Counted from the stretch's first letter, positions 1 through 5,256 are shown. The stretch: DNA of 6,163 nt from Thermoplasmata archaeon (GCA_021797295.1 JAKAAA010000063.1:1-6163); one strand, 5' to 3'. Program-made: numbers and translations. Notes: generated from the sequence alone by a model not told the origin.

Positions 1-134
1 CAGTTGATGTAATTGTAATAGATCTTATTGATATATCTTGTACTTACCCTGTATATTGCTGCTAATTCAGCAGATGATACTCCTTTCTTTTTCTGATTTA
101 TTATGTATTTTAATTTCTTATTGTTTAACTTCAC
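1..134 (-). CDS. IS481-like (integrase-type) transposase, N-terminal part, runs off left edge
   Basis: Reading leftwards, an open frame continues to base 1 without a stop and encodes a basic N-terminus (VKLNNKKLKYIINQKKKG) followed by a helix-turn-helix (SSAELAAIYRVSTRYINKIY). This resembles the DNA-binding N-terminus of the IS481/integrase-like transposases common in Thermoplasmatales; the DDE catalytic core would lie outside the window. The start is uncertain. I chose the GTG at 134-132 because an AT-rich TATA-like box (TTAAATATA, about 164-156) lies about 26 bases upstream and because the protein then begins just before the conserved basic segment. The frame stays open up to an ATG at 200-198, which would add 22 residues and begin right at the junction with the disrupted tnpB. 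The family assignment rests on remembered resemblance of the HTH region only. Whether the gene is intact cannot be judged. Confidence 0.6.
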   Translation of the reverse strand, partial: MKLNNKKLKYIINQKKKGVSSAELAAIYRVSTRYINKIYYNYIN

Positions 135-199
135 CCTGGGTTTAGAGTTTCTATCTATATTTAAGTGATCTTTAAATAGGAACTCAATTCGGGATAACA
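1..199 (-). mobile_element. End of an IS481-like insertion sequence inserted into tnpB
   Basis: On the minus strand, TnpB-like coding sequence ends at about EEFPEL (to base 200). The sequence continuing leftwards starts 5'-TGTTATCCCGAATTGAG (199 downwards), contains an AT-rich promoter-like stretch, and then the transposase HTH coding region. A 5'-TG end is typical of IS3/IS481-type elements, so base 199 is proposed as the element terminus. The opposite terminus, the matching inverted repeat and the target duplication lie outside the window, so the boundary is an inference. Confidence 0.45.
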
Positions 200-421
200 T
201 AATTCAGGAAATTCCTCCTTAAGCTTTGATAGCTCAACAGATTGTGTGTTATAGTTTACCTTTAGGCTTTCATAATAATTCCTATTCAGCTGGTATGCTA
301 TCTTTCTCTGTTCTAACATGGCATTGTATAATATGTGGGATAAATACAGAATATTGTCCATGGTCTTTATCTGATTTTTATCTGGATATATTCTGAATCT
401 ATATGCGGTCTTATATTCCAT
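161..421 (-). pseudogene. tnpB: Truncated IS200/IS605-family TnpB (OrfB), N-terminal fragment
   Basis: From the ATG at 421 the product begins MEYKTAYRFRIYPDKNQ and continues with the N-terminal helical region typical of TnpB/OrfB (YLSHILYNAMLEQRKIAYQ, then a KLKEEFPEL segment). Full-length TnpB is about 370-430 residues with a RuvC-like nuclease and a zinc finger; here only about 75-85 residues remain before the frame enters another insertion element and stops at 161-163. All catalytic motifs (RuvC D/E/D, CxxC zinc finger) are absent, so no active nuclease can be made from this copy. TnpB-like sequence seems to end near base 200, and the last 12 codons probably belong to the interrupting element. 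The start at 421 is favoured over the in-frame ATG at 457 because a TATA box (TTATAAATA, 453-445) sits 28 bases upstream of 421 and overlaps the codons that follow the ATG at 457. No separate tnpA is visible. Confidence 0.75.
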
Positions 422-444
422 GTATATCATTAGTATGGAATGAA

Positions 445-453
445 TATTTATAA
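445..453 (-). promoter_or_regulatory. TATA box of the tnpB remnant
   Basis: On the minus strand TTATAAATA is centred about 28 bases before the ATG at 421. This is the spacing expected for an archaeal promoter that makes a leaderless transcript. It may survive as a functional promoter although the gene is broken. Confidence 0.5.
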
Positions 454-551
454 GCATTATCTCTTTATTGCCAGAAATTCATCCACATCATAAACTCAGT
501 GGCTTTCTTTCCGGTATATTGATCTGTAATAATAGGTATTTAGAAGAAAAA

Positions 552-560
552 GATTTTAAA
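552..560 (+). promoter_or_regulatory. TATA box with purine-rich BRE upstream of the secreted-protein gene
   Basis: GATTTTAAA is centred about 27 bases before the ATG at 583 and is preceded by a purine-rich stretch (GAAGAAAAA, from about 543) in the BRE position. No Shine-Dalgarno motif precedes the ATG, so a leaderless mRNA starting at or near 583 is likely. Confidence 0.5.
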
Positions 561-582
561 CCCAAATTAATATACAGGACAA

Positions 583-1131
583 ATGAAAAAATATTTAATA
601 ACAATAATTGTTGTCATTTCGCTCGTTATGATAATGGCACCGTTTACCTCTTCAGCTTCAACAGTAACATTGCCACCGGCACCATCTTCCCTCCCTTCCG
701 TAGAATATAACTATAATGGAACCAACGAATCCGTTACAGGATCGGACTGGATCTCTTTTTTTTCAAATGTGATTGATAACACCCATTATGTTAAATATAG
801 CTTCAATACCTCCACACAGTACCTAATCGTTTACGATTTAAATTATACTGGAATGAACCCGTACGGTCTTCAATTCATACAGGCCCTTTCAACTATAGGA
901 ACACCTACACTGAAAAACATGACACAGGCATTCAACGATACAAAATATCAATCCTCGCAGGTCAAAGGGTACACGAATATAAAAGCACTTGATGCCGGTG
1001 CATACCCAGGATTTTCATTTTCAAAACCTGTGATAAAGCCCATATCAGAAGATTATGAAGCTATAGGAATAATAGTGGCCATAATAGCAGGTATGATTGC
1101 GCTTTACTACGTATTCAACAGGAAAAAATAA
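583..1131 (+). CDS. Secreted, C-terminally membrane-anchored small surface protein (unknown function)
   Basis: The 182-residue product is not recognised. Its architecture is clear. It has an N-terminal signal peptide (residues 1-25: KK, then the hydrophobic stretch LITIIVVISLVMIMAPF, then SSA before a likely cleavage site). An extracytoplasmic region of about 130 residues follows, rich in Ser, Thr, Asn and Tyr, with a proline-rich stretch at 31-38. One transmembrane helix (about 160-178) comes next, with a short positively charged tail (NRKK) inside the cell. The external part has six N-X-S/T sequons (N45, N48, N75, N87, N112, N118), suggesting a glycosylated surface protein, and no cysteines. 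The start is supported by the signal peptide and by the TATA box 27 bases upstream. The ubiX gene follows 28 bases later but appears to have its own promoter, so no functional link is implied. It could be a lineage-specific envelope protein or the accessory subunit of a transporter; the sequence does not decide. Confidence 0.75.
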   Translation: MKKYLITIIVVISLVMIMAPFTSSASTVTLPPAPSSLPSVEYNYNGTNESVTGSDWISFFSNVIDNTHYVKYSFNTSTQYLIVYDLNYTGMNPYGLQFIQALSTIGTPTLKNMTQAFNDTKYQSSQVKGYTNIKALDAGAYPGFSFSKPVIKPISEDYEAIGIIVAIIAGMIALYYVFNRKK

Positions 1132-1135
1132 ATAT
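1126..1135 (+). promoter_or_regulatory. Probable TATA box of ubiX, overlapping the upstream stop codon
   Basis: AAATAAATAT includes the TAA stop of the preceding gene (1129-1131) and is centred about 29 bases before the ubiX ATG at 1160. No Shine-Dalgarno motif is seen before that ATG, which fits a leaderless transcript for ubiX. Confidence 0.4.
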
Positions 1136-1159
1136 CATATAACACCATATTTGTTATGT

Positions 1160-1714
1160 ATGGAAAAAATAGTTGTCGGCATCACAGGTGCCTCGGGTAC
1201 CGTACTTGCTGTCAGATTTCTGGAAAATCTAAAGGGTCTTGAAGTTCACCTGATAATATCTGAGAGTGCAAAAAAGGTCATGTCGCTGGAAACAGGTTAC
1301 AGTCTTGATTATATCAGAAGTCTTGCAACTTATGTTTATAATGATAACGACATCGCAGCCAGAATAAGTTCCGGTAGTTTTTTATTTTCAACATTTGTGA
1401 TTATACCCTGTTCGTCATCAACACTTGGAAAGATATCTTCCGGTATATCGGATACATTGATAACAAGGGTAGCAGCGGTTGCGCTTAAGGAGAGAAGAAA
1501 ATTTATAATTGTGCCCAGGGAGATGCCACTCAGCACGATTATGCTTGAAAACATGCTGAAACTTTCACGGGATAATGTTATAGTTTCACCTGCCATACCC
1601 GGATATTACCATAAACCTTCAACAATGGACGATCTTATCAATTTTATCGTTTCCAGGATACTGGACCTATCCGGTATTAAAAATAATTTATCCTCAAGGT
1701 GGAGGGATGCCTAG
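1160..1714 (+). CDS. ubiX: Flavin prenyltransferase, UbiX/Pad1 family
   Basis: Family enzymes join dimethylallyl phosphate to reduced FMN, making the prenylated FMN cofactor needed by UbiD-type decarboxylases. The 184-residue product has the expected length. It shows the N-terminal FMN-binding motif GITGASG (7-13) followed by T14, the PCSSSTLGKISSG segment (83-95), LKERRKFIIVPREMPLSTI (109-127) with conserved K110 and E121, NMLKLS (131-136), a tyrosine in PGYYHKP (147-153) and a late arginine in VSRILD (164-169). These correspond to the lysine, glutamate, tyrosine and arginine used in catalysis or phosphate binding in characterised UbiX enzymes (family knowledge, aligned by eye). The usual RAADVxLKE reads RVAAVALKE, so the aspartate is replaced by alanine. 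The start at 1160 rather than 1097 is chosen because the family begins just before the glycine motif, 1097 lies inside the upstream gene, and a TATA box sits about 29 bases upstream. No UbiD partner lies in the window; quinone biosynthesis is a plausible destination but not shown. The 3' end overlaps the next gene by 8 bases. Confidence 0.93.
   Translation: MEKIVVGITGASGTVLAVRFLENLKGLEVHLIISESAKKVMSLETGYSLDYIRSLATYVYNDNDIAARISSGSFLFSTFVIIPCSSSTLGKISSGISDTLITRVAAVALKERRKFIIVPREMPLSTIMLENMLKLSRDNVIVSPAIPGYYHKPSTMDDLINFIVSRILDLSGIKNNLSSRWRDA
1697..1706 (+). promoter_or_regulatory. Shine-Dalgarno sequence for the Mut7-C gene, inside ubiX
   Basis: AGGTGGAGGG directly precedes the ATG at 1707. AGGTG matches the archaeal anti-SD with a 5-base spacer. 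It lies within the last codons of ubiX, so translation of the second gene is probably coupled to ubiX. It contrasts with the SD-less starts of the genes that have their own promoters. Confidence 0.6.
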
Positions 1715-2153
1715 ATTCATGGCTGACCATATGGTTGGCAAAACATGCAAATGGATGCGTATAATGGGATATGATACACTGTACCCTCAATGTAAAAGTG
1801 ATACCGAAATACTCAGGAAATGCATTGAAGAAGATAGAATACTGTTGACACGCGATTATGAATTTTACCGGAGATACAGCAAATCTATTTTCCTTGACAG
1901 TCCTGATTTCAAATTACAGATCAAACAGATAGCAGGGCTGTTTCCGCCAAATAGGAGTTTATTCTTTTCCCGCTGCCCCATGTGTAACTCACTGTTAGAG
2001 GGCATTAATTCCGATATGATGCCTCCTGAATTCCTGGCGGTAAAATTAAGATTCAGCACCGTAAAATATTGTAAATACTGTGACAAATATTACTGGAATG
2101 GGAGCCATTACCTTAAAATATTGCTGGAGATAAACTCGATACTGGAAGGCTAA
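1707..2153 (+). CDS. Mut7-C (DUF82) PIN-like RNase with C-terminal zinc ribbon
   Basis: The 148-residue product matches the stand-alone archaeal/bacterial Mut7-C family, a PIN-like RNase domain named after the C-terminal part of C. elegans Mut-7. The N-terminal domain (about 1-75) has RFMADHMVGKTCKWMRIMGYDT (3-24) with D7, then the segment SDTEIL with D32, and ILLTRD (45-50) with D50: the acidic residues expected for metal-dependent RNA cleavage. The C-terminal part is a zinc ribbon with CPMC (90-93) and CKYC (122-125), followed by DKYYWNGSHY, a typical ending of the family. The length is normal (about 140-160). The start at 1707 is set by a strong Shine-Dalgarno motif and by the family N-terminus. 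It overlaps ubiX by 8 bases and ends 30 bases before pelota. Biochemical role is not established for archaeal members; RNA processing or decay is inferred from the fold. All expected motifs are present, so it is probably active. Confidence 0.88.
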   Translation: MPRFMADHMVGKTCKWMRIMGYDTLYPQCKSDTEILRKCIEEDRILLTRDYEFYRRYSKSIFLDSPDFKLQIKQIAGLFPPNRSLFFSRCPMCNSLLEGINSDMMPPEFLAVKLRFSTVKYCKYCDKYYWNGSHYLKILLEINSILEG

Positions 2154-2154
2154 G

Positions 2155-2160
2155 TTTTTT
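2155..2160 (+). terminator. T-tract after the ubiX-Mut7-C unit
   Basis: Six consecutive T residues begin two bases after the Mut7-C stop codon. Archaeal termination often needs only such a U-rich run. The tract is weak, and the same AT-rich stretch (about 2155-2163) lies about 25 bases before the pelota TTG, so it may instead be part of that gene's promoter, or serve as both. Confidence 0.3.
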
Positions 2161-2183
2161 AATTCAATTTAAATAAACCTATA

Positions 2184-3206
2184 TTGAAAATTATAGAGGA
2201 CGACAGGAAAAATTTGCGAATAGTATTATTGATAAACACTATTGATGATCTATGGTACCTGAAAAATATAATTGCAGAAAATGACATCATTATTACCTCT
2301 GTATTCAGAAGGCAGGAACAGAACGCAGATATGACAAGGTCTAAATCAGTGGAAAGGAAGAAAATCAGGATAAAGCTAAAAATAGAAAAGGTGGATTTCT
2401 TGCCATACACAGATAATCTGAAAATCCTTGGAGAAATAGTGGAAGGTGAAAACACCGGAAGCCATCAGTCAGTTATGATAGGCGTGGACGATGAAATTAC
2501 CTTGGTAAAGGAATTAAACGAAGAAGAATATGGATTACTAAAGGAGTCTATAGATAATTATTATAAAAATACAGTAGTGTTTGCCTCACTGGACGATGAA
2601 TCGTGTACTGTCGCCCTCCTTAAATCATATGGTATACAGGACATAGGTGAAATAGTATCAGGAAAGCCCGGTAAGGACTATGAGTCAAAAGCCAGTGATT
2701 CCGGATATCACAATGAAATCATCCAAACACTAAAGAATATAAGAAGTATTTCAACAATTATAGTTATTGGCCCAGGTTTCGAGCATGCAAAGTTGTATGA
2801 AAGGATTAAAAATGATCCCTTCTTCAAGGAGATAACGGTATACGATATAGCAGAAACCGATTCAGGGAAGAGAGGCATATATGAATTCATGGCAGAAAAA
2901 AAATCAGAGGAGATTTTGAAAGGAGCAAGGTTAGCCGGAGATGAAAAGCTCATACAGTCATTCCTCAAAAACCTGAATAAAACTGGATTGAGCGTTTATG
3001 GCTATGATGAGATAATAAAATATGCTACACTAAATATGATCGGAGAGCTGCTCATATCAGAATCAAAATTCAGGGACCCTGAGACCAGAAGTCTTCTTTC
3101 ACAGATAAACGGTGTCAATGTACACGTAATAAGCGATTATACCGATTCAGGAGAAATTATAAAGCAGTTCGGTGGTTACTGTGGTATACTTCGCTATAAA
3201 ACGTGA
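2184..3206 (+). CDS. pelA: mRNA surveillance protein pelota (archaeal Dom34/aPelota)
   Basis: Archaeal pelota recognises ribosomes stalled on mRNA, enters the empty A site with aEF1A, and with ABCE1 splits the ribosome (no-go/non-stop rescue). The 340-residue product has the normal length and three-domain layout. The Sm-like N-terminal domain (about 1-125) starts MKIIEDDRKN, with DDLWYLKNII (21-30) and a RKKIRIKLKIEKVDF strand pair. The central eRF1-like domain (about 126-245) contains VFASLDDE and IIVIGPGFEHAKLYERI. The C-terminal eRF1_3-like domain (about 248-340) contains KYATLNMIGELLISESKF and ends FGGYCGILRY, the family signature. As expected for pelota, there is no GGQ peptide-release motif. 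The start is a TTG at 2184: the product then begins with the family-typical MKII, and no ATG or GTG lies nearby in frame. No Shine-Dalgarno motif is visible, so initiation may be leaderless or weak. The neighbouring Mut7-C RNase ends 30 bases upstream; a functional link is possible but only inferred. Confidence 0.95.
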   Translation: MKIIEDDRKNLRIVLLINTIDDLWYLKNIIAENDIIITSVFRRQEQNADMTRSKSVERKKIRIKLKIEKVDFLPYTDNLKILGEIVEGENTGSHQSVMIGVDDEITLVKELNEEEYGLLKESIDNYYKNTVVFASLDDESCTVALLKSYGIQDIGEIVSGKPGKDYESKASDSGYHNEIIQTLKNIRSISTIIVIGPGFEHAKLYERIKNDPFFKEITVYDIAETDSGKRGIYEFMAEKKSEEILKGARLAGDEKLIQSFLKNLNKTGLSVYGYDEIIKYATLNMIGELLISESKFRDPETRSLLSQINGVNVHVISDYTDSGEIIKQFGGYCGILRYKT

Positions 3207-3247
3207 CTTCCTCTACAGACTAACACATGGAGCCTACCGCTTTCAAG

Positions 3248-3610
3248 TTAAATAATTTCAAGTTTCAATGGGTCTCCATTTCTATTATAAGCTGAATAGT
3301 TATTCAAGTTATACGGATAACCTACTATTATATGTACCGGACCTGTATTGGAAAACATATGGAGGTCTGCGTCAGAAGGATGTGTGTTTCCAGAAGGATG
3401 GGAATGAACAGATCCGACGTAGCTGAAATCAATGGGTATGGAATATGCCTGAAATATGACATGCACATTTCCACTTATGGTACCGGGAAGCATGGCTATT
3501 TCATAGATAATATTGTTTTCCGCCCGTAGGAGGGCTCCGAATTCATTTGGATATGAATCCTTTGAAGCCTCCATTATCATTTTCAGGGTGCGTTCCCTAA
3601 TTAACCACAT
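3248..3610 (-). CDS. JAMM/MPN+ metalloprotease (Mov34/MPN/PAD-1 family, archaeal stand-alone)
   Basis: The 120-residue product is a compact stand-alone JAMM domain. A catalytic glutamate lies in YPNEFGALL (E23), and the zinc-binding motif H-x-H-x7-S-x2-D is complete (H69, H71, S79, D82) in GSVHSHPSGNTHPSDAD. The segments between (VIFQAYSIPIDFSYVGS, then PVHIIVGYPY) match the JAMM core. All catalytic residues are present, so it is probably an active zinc isopeptidase or protease. Studied archaeal relatives remove ubiquitin-like SAMP proteins from targets or process sulfur-carrier C termini; the substrate here is unknown. The ATG at 3610 gives a normal N-terminal helix before the catalytic glutamate. 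The first 14 bases overlap the end of the NAD kinase gene, so the two are probably co-transcribed and translationally coupled. The gene is convergent with pelota, 41 bases apart, with no clear T-tract between. Other JAMM activities, for example on small amide-linked metabolites, cannot be excluded. Confidence 0.9.
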   Translation of the reverse strand: MWLIRERTLKMIMEASKDSYPNEFGALLRAENNIIYEIAMLPGTISGNVHVIFQAYSIPIDFSYVGSVHSHPSGNTHPSDADLHMFSNTGPVHIIVGYPYNLNNYSAYNRNGDPLKLEII

Positions 3611-4412
3611 CTTTTATCAATTTCTCCCTTAACCTGTCATAAAATGAATTTTTCAGTTCTATGAAAGTTAACTTCTCACTGGATACTTTTATATCTATAC
3701 GATCATTTCCATTGACAACCGCTTCTCTCTGCCCATCTATTATTACCAGGGAACTGTATTTACCTATAATTTTTATTGATATTTTTCCCGTATCGGGGCA
3801 TACTATTGGCCTGAGCCTTGATCCGAACGGTGCTATATATGATATTACCATGGCCTTCAATGAGGGGATAAGTATTGGCCCACCGGCGCTGTATGAATAG
3901 GATGTAGAGCCTATTGGCGTGGCAACAATAACACCATCTGCACTTGTGTTTTCCATGAAACGATCATCTATATACACACTGAATTTTCTGATTTTGGATA
4001 TTCTAGCAGTATGTATTACTACATCATTGATCCCAGTACCAAAGAGTTTATCGTTTATATAAACTTCGAGCTTCATAACATCGTAAGTTCTATAATTTCC
4101 GTTGATAAGGTTGTGAACAGATTCTTCTATATTGCCTATCTCTACTTCCGATAAGAACCCCAATCCTCCCACATTGATGCCCAGTATTTTGCCCTGGGAA
4201 AGCTGTGCCGTTCTTAGAATGGTTCCGTCACCTCCTATTACTATTATTATATCAGCATCAATGTTCTTGAAATTGGTGCCTTTCCTGTTCAGGGACCTTG
4301 CAAGCTTGTCTTCAAGTATTATTTCCCATGATGGAGGTATAATTTCCAGTATTCTTTTCGCTATTCTTATGCATGAATGGCAATTAATTCTTGCAATAAT
4401 ACCTATTTTCAT
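3597..4412 (-). CDS. nadK: NAD kinase (ATP- or polyphosphate-dependent)
   Basis: The enzyme phosphorylates NAD+ at the 2' position of the adenosine ribose and is the only known route to NADP+. The 271-residue product has the family length and motifs: the hallmark GGDGT (60-64) with catalytic D62; GINVGGLGFLSEV (78-90); the NAD-binding NDVVIH (129-134), where the usual NE is ND; SADGVIVATPIGSTSYSYSAGGPI (157-180); and a late DGQ (226-228) in the position of the common DG(Q/E) motif. The first residues (MKIGIIARIN) are the expected first strand, supporting the ATG at 4412. A short SD-like GGTG (4421-4418) precedes it by 5 bases. It is the first gene of a two-gene minus-strand unit with the JAMM protease and is divergent from the wHTH+ACT gene across 170 bases. 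The NE-to-ND change is conservative, and I expect activity to be retained. Confidence 0.95.
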   Translation of the reverse strand: MKIGIIARINCHSCIRIAKRILEIIPPSWEIILEDKLARSLNRKGTNFKNIDADIIIVIGGDGTILRTAQLSQGKILGINVGGLGFLSEVEIGNIEESVHNLINGNYRTYDVMKLEVYINDKLFGTGINDVVIHTARISKIRKFSVYIDDRFMENTSADGVIVATPIGSTSYSYSAGGPILIPSLKAMVISYIAPFGSRLRPIVCPDTGKISIKIIGKYSSLVIIDGQREAVVNGNDRIDIKVSSEKLTFIELKNSFYDRLREKLIKDVVN

Positions 4413-4582
4413 TTATACACCAATAATCTCATCTATTCGTTTGCGTTTAATTAATTTTATGCTTGTATTTCAAATCAGTAAAATGATTAATCCACTGTCC
4501 TATGGTCCCAATAATCATGAATATGCATATAATAGTATATTTTCAATGGCAATGAATTTATATGTTAATATAATGATGTTTT
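4413..4582. promoter_or_regulatory. Shared divergent promoter region of nadK and the wHTH+ACT gene
   Basis: These 170 AT-rich bases separate two outward-facing genes. For the rightward gene, a TATA-like ATTTATATG lies at 4556-4564, about 23 bases before its ATG at 4583. For the leftward nadK, the best TATA-like stretch on the minus strand is TTAATTAAA near 4457-4445, about 38 bases before its ATG, which would give a short leader containing the SD-like GGTG. I found no convincing palindromic operator by eye and no small gene. Confidence 0.45.
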
Positions 4583-5149
4583 ATGACAAAAATCTCTGAT
4601 TCGGTAAAAGTAATAGTAAGTAATAATCTTATTTATTCTATGGTCATTTCCAGCGGATTATGCAATTATACCAAGGTAGCTGAAAATATAAGGGATAAAG
4701 TTGAGACTATGACCGGCAAAACAGTAAAATTCAATACTATTGTAAAGGTACTCGCCAACATGAAAACAGAAAAACCTGAATATACAGATGATCTGGGAAT
4801 ACTGAAAAAATCATCTCTTACTATAGAATATGAGTACAGCATTCTTTATTTTGATGATATAAAAAAAATACCGGATAATACCATTCTGGTTATGAAAGAA
4901 TCAAATATTTATATATGCATAGCAAATACCGGAAATCAGCAGAGCAAGATAGCCCTGATCAAAATCATCCTCCCCAAGGAGTCATCATTCACACCTGGAC
5001 TTACACTTTTAATTACCGATTACCTCATGACATACGGGATAAAATTCACTAATATTTACAGGTTAAACACTGAAATCTGGATAGTTATAGATAATTCTAA
5101 TGCAGGAAAGGCACTGTACCATCTTAGCAATCTTCTGCACGAAAATTAA
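4583..5149 (+). CDS. Archaeal wHTH + ACT-domain protein, probable regulator
   Basis: The 188-residue product resembles a widespread archaeal family of small predicted regulators. The N-terminal half (about 5-62) is helical with the pattern seen in that family: VKVIVSNNLIYSMVISSGLCNYTKVAENI, then a KTVKFNTIVKVLANM recognition-like helix, suggesting a winged helix. A linking strand region follows (ILKKSSLTIEYEYSILYFDD, 73-92). The C-terminal half (about 122-186) looks like an ACT domain: ALIKIILPKESSFTPGLTLLI, YGIKFTNIYRLNTEIWIVIDNSNAGKA, with the PG turn (138-139) and the beta-alpha-beta-beta-alpha-beta order of ACT folds. ACT domains usually bind amino acids or other small ligands, so this could be a ligand-responsive DNA-binding protein; neither ligand nor target is known. 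The start is supported by the TATA-like box upstream. The central stretch (90-120) is poorly conserved. Family recognition is by pattern, without a profile search. Confidence 0.7.
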   Translation: MTKISDSVKVIVSNNLIYSMVISSGLCNYTKVAENIRDKVETMTGKTVKFNTIVKVLANMKTEKPEYTDDLGILKKSSLTIEYEYSILYFDDIKKIPDNTILVMKESNIYICIANTGNQQSKIALIKIILPKESSFTPGLTLLITDYLMTYGIKFTNIYRLNTEIWIVIDNSNAGKALYHLSNLLHEN

Positions 5150-5195
5150 AAGTCATATCCATTCATTATTATCTAAAGTTTTCCAGTATTATGAA

Positions 5196-5202
5196 TTTTT
5201 TT
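5196..5202 (+). terminator. T-tract after the wHTH+ACT gene
   Basis: Seven T residues, followed by a further T-rich stretch, lie 46 bases after the stop codon at 5149. This is the form of simple archaeal U-rich terminators; no stable hairpin is evident. Confidence 0.4.
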
Positions 5203-5220
5203 ATTTCTCTGTGAATAATG

Positions 5221-5251
5221 TATTTATAGGGAGTTGCAATACTTATGAGGT
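5221..5251 (+). promoter_or_regulatory. Promoter and possible ribosome binding site of the TauE/SafE gene
   Basis: A TATA box TATTTATAG (5221-5229) would place the transcript start near 5250, only a few bases before the ATG at 5257. GAGGT (5247-5251) has a good Shine-Dalgarno spacing of 5 bases but would lie at or across the predicted 5' end. The gene may therefore be nearly leaderless, with the motif incidental. Confidence 0.45.
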
Positions 5252-5256
5252 ATTAA

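Noticed and set aside
161..421. TnpB as an active RNA-guided nuclease with an associated guide RNA
   Set aside because: Only the N-terminus remains; RuvC motifs and the 3' end where the guide RNA is encoded are missing from the window.
458..495. Minus-strand tail VYDVDEFLAIKR followed by a stop just upstream of tnpB, possibly the end of a tnpA or other protein
   Set aside because: Only 12 codons are open before an in-frame TGA, too short to support a gene remnant.
468..710. Open frame on the plus strand before and inside the secreted-protein gene
   Set aside because: It overlaps the signal-peptide gene in another frame, has no promoter at a suitable distance and its product has no recognisable feature.
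1097..1159. Longer ubiX start at 1097
   Set aside because: It would lie within the upstream coding region and add 21 residues absent from the family; the TATA-like box at 1126-1135 fits the ATG at 1160.
1336..1596. Minus-strand open frame inside ubiX
   Set aside because: Antisense shadow of a strongly conserved gene, no independent support.
4132..4599. Plus-strand open frame of 155 codons antisense to nadK
   Set aside because: Its first two thirds are the complement of conserved NAD kinase codons and the rest is AT-rich promoter DNA; the product has a shadow-like composition.
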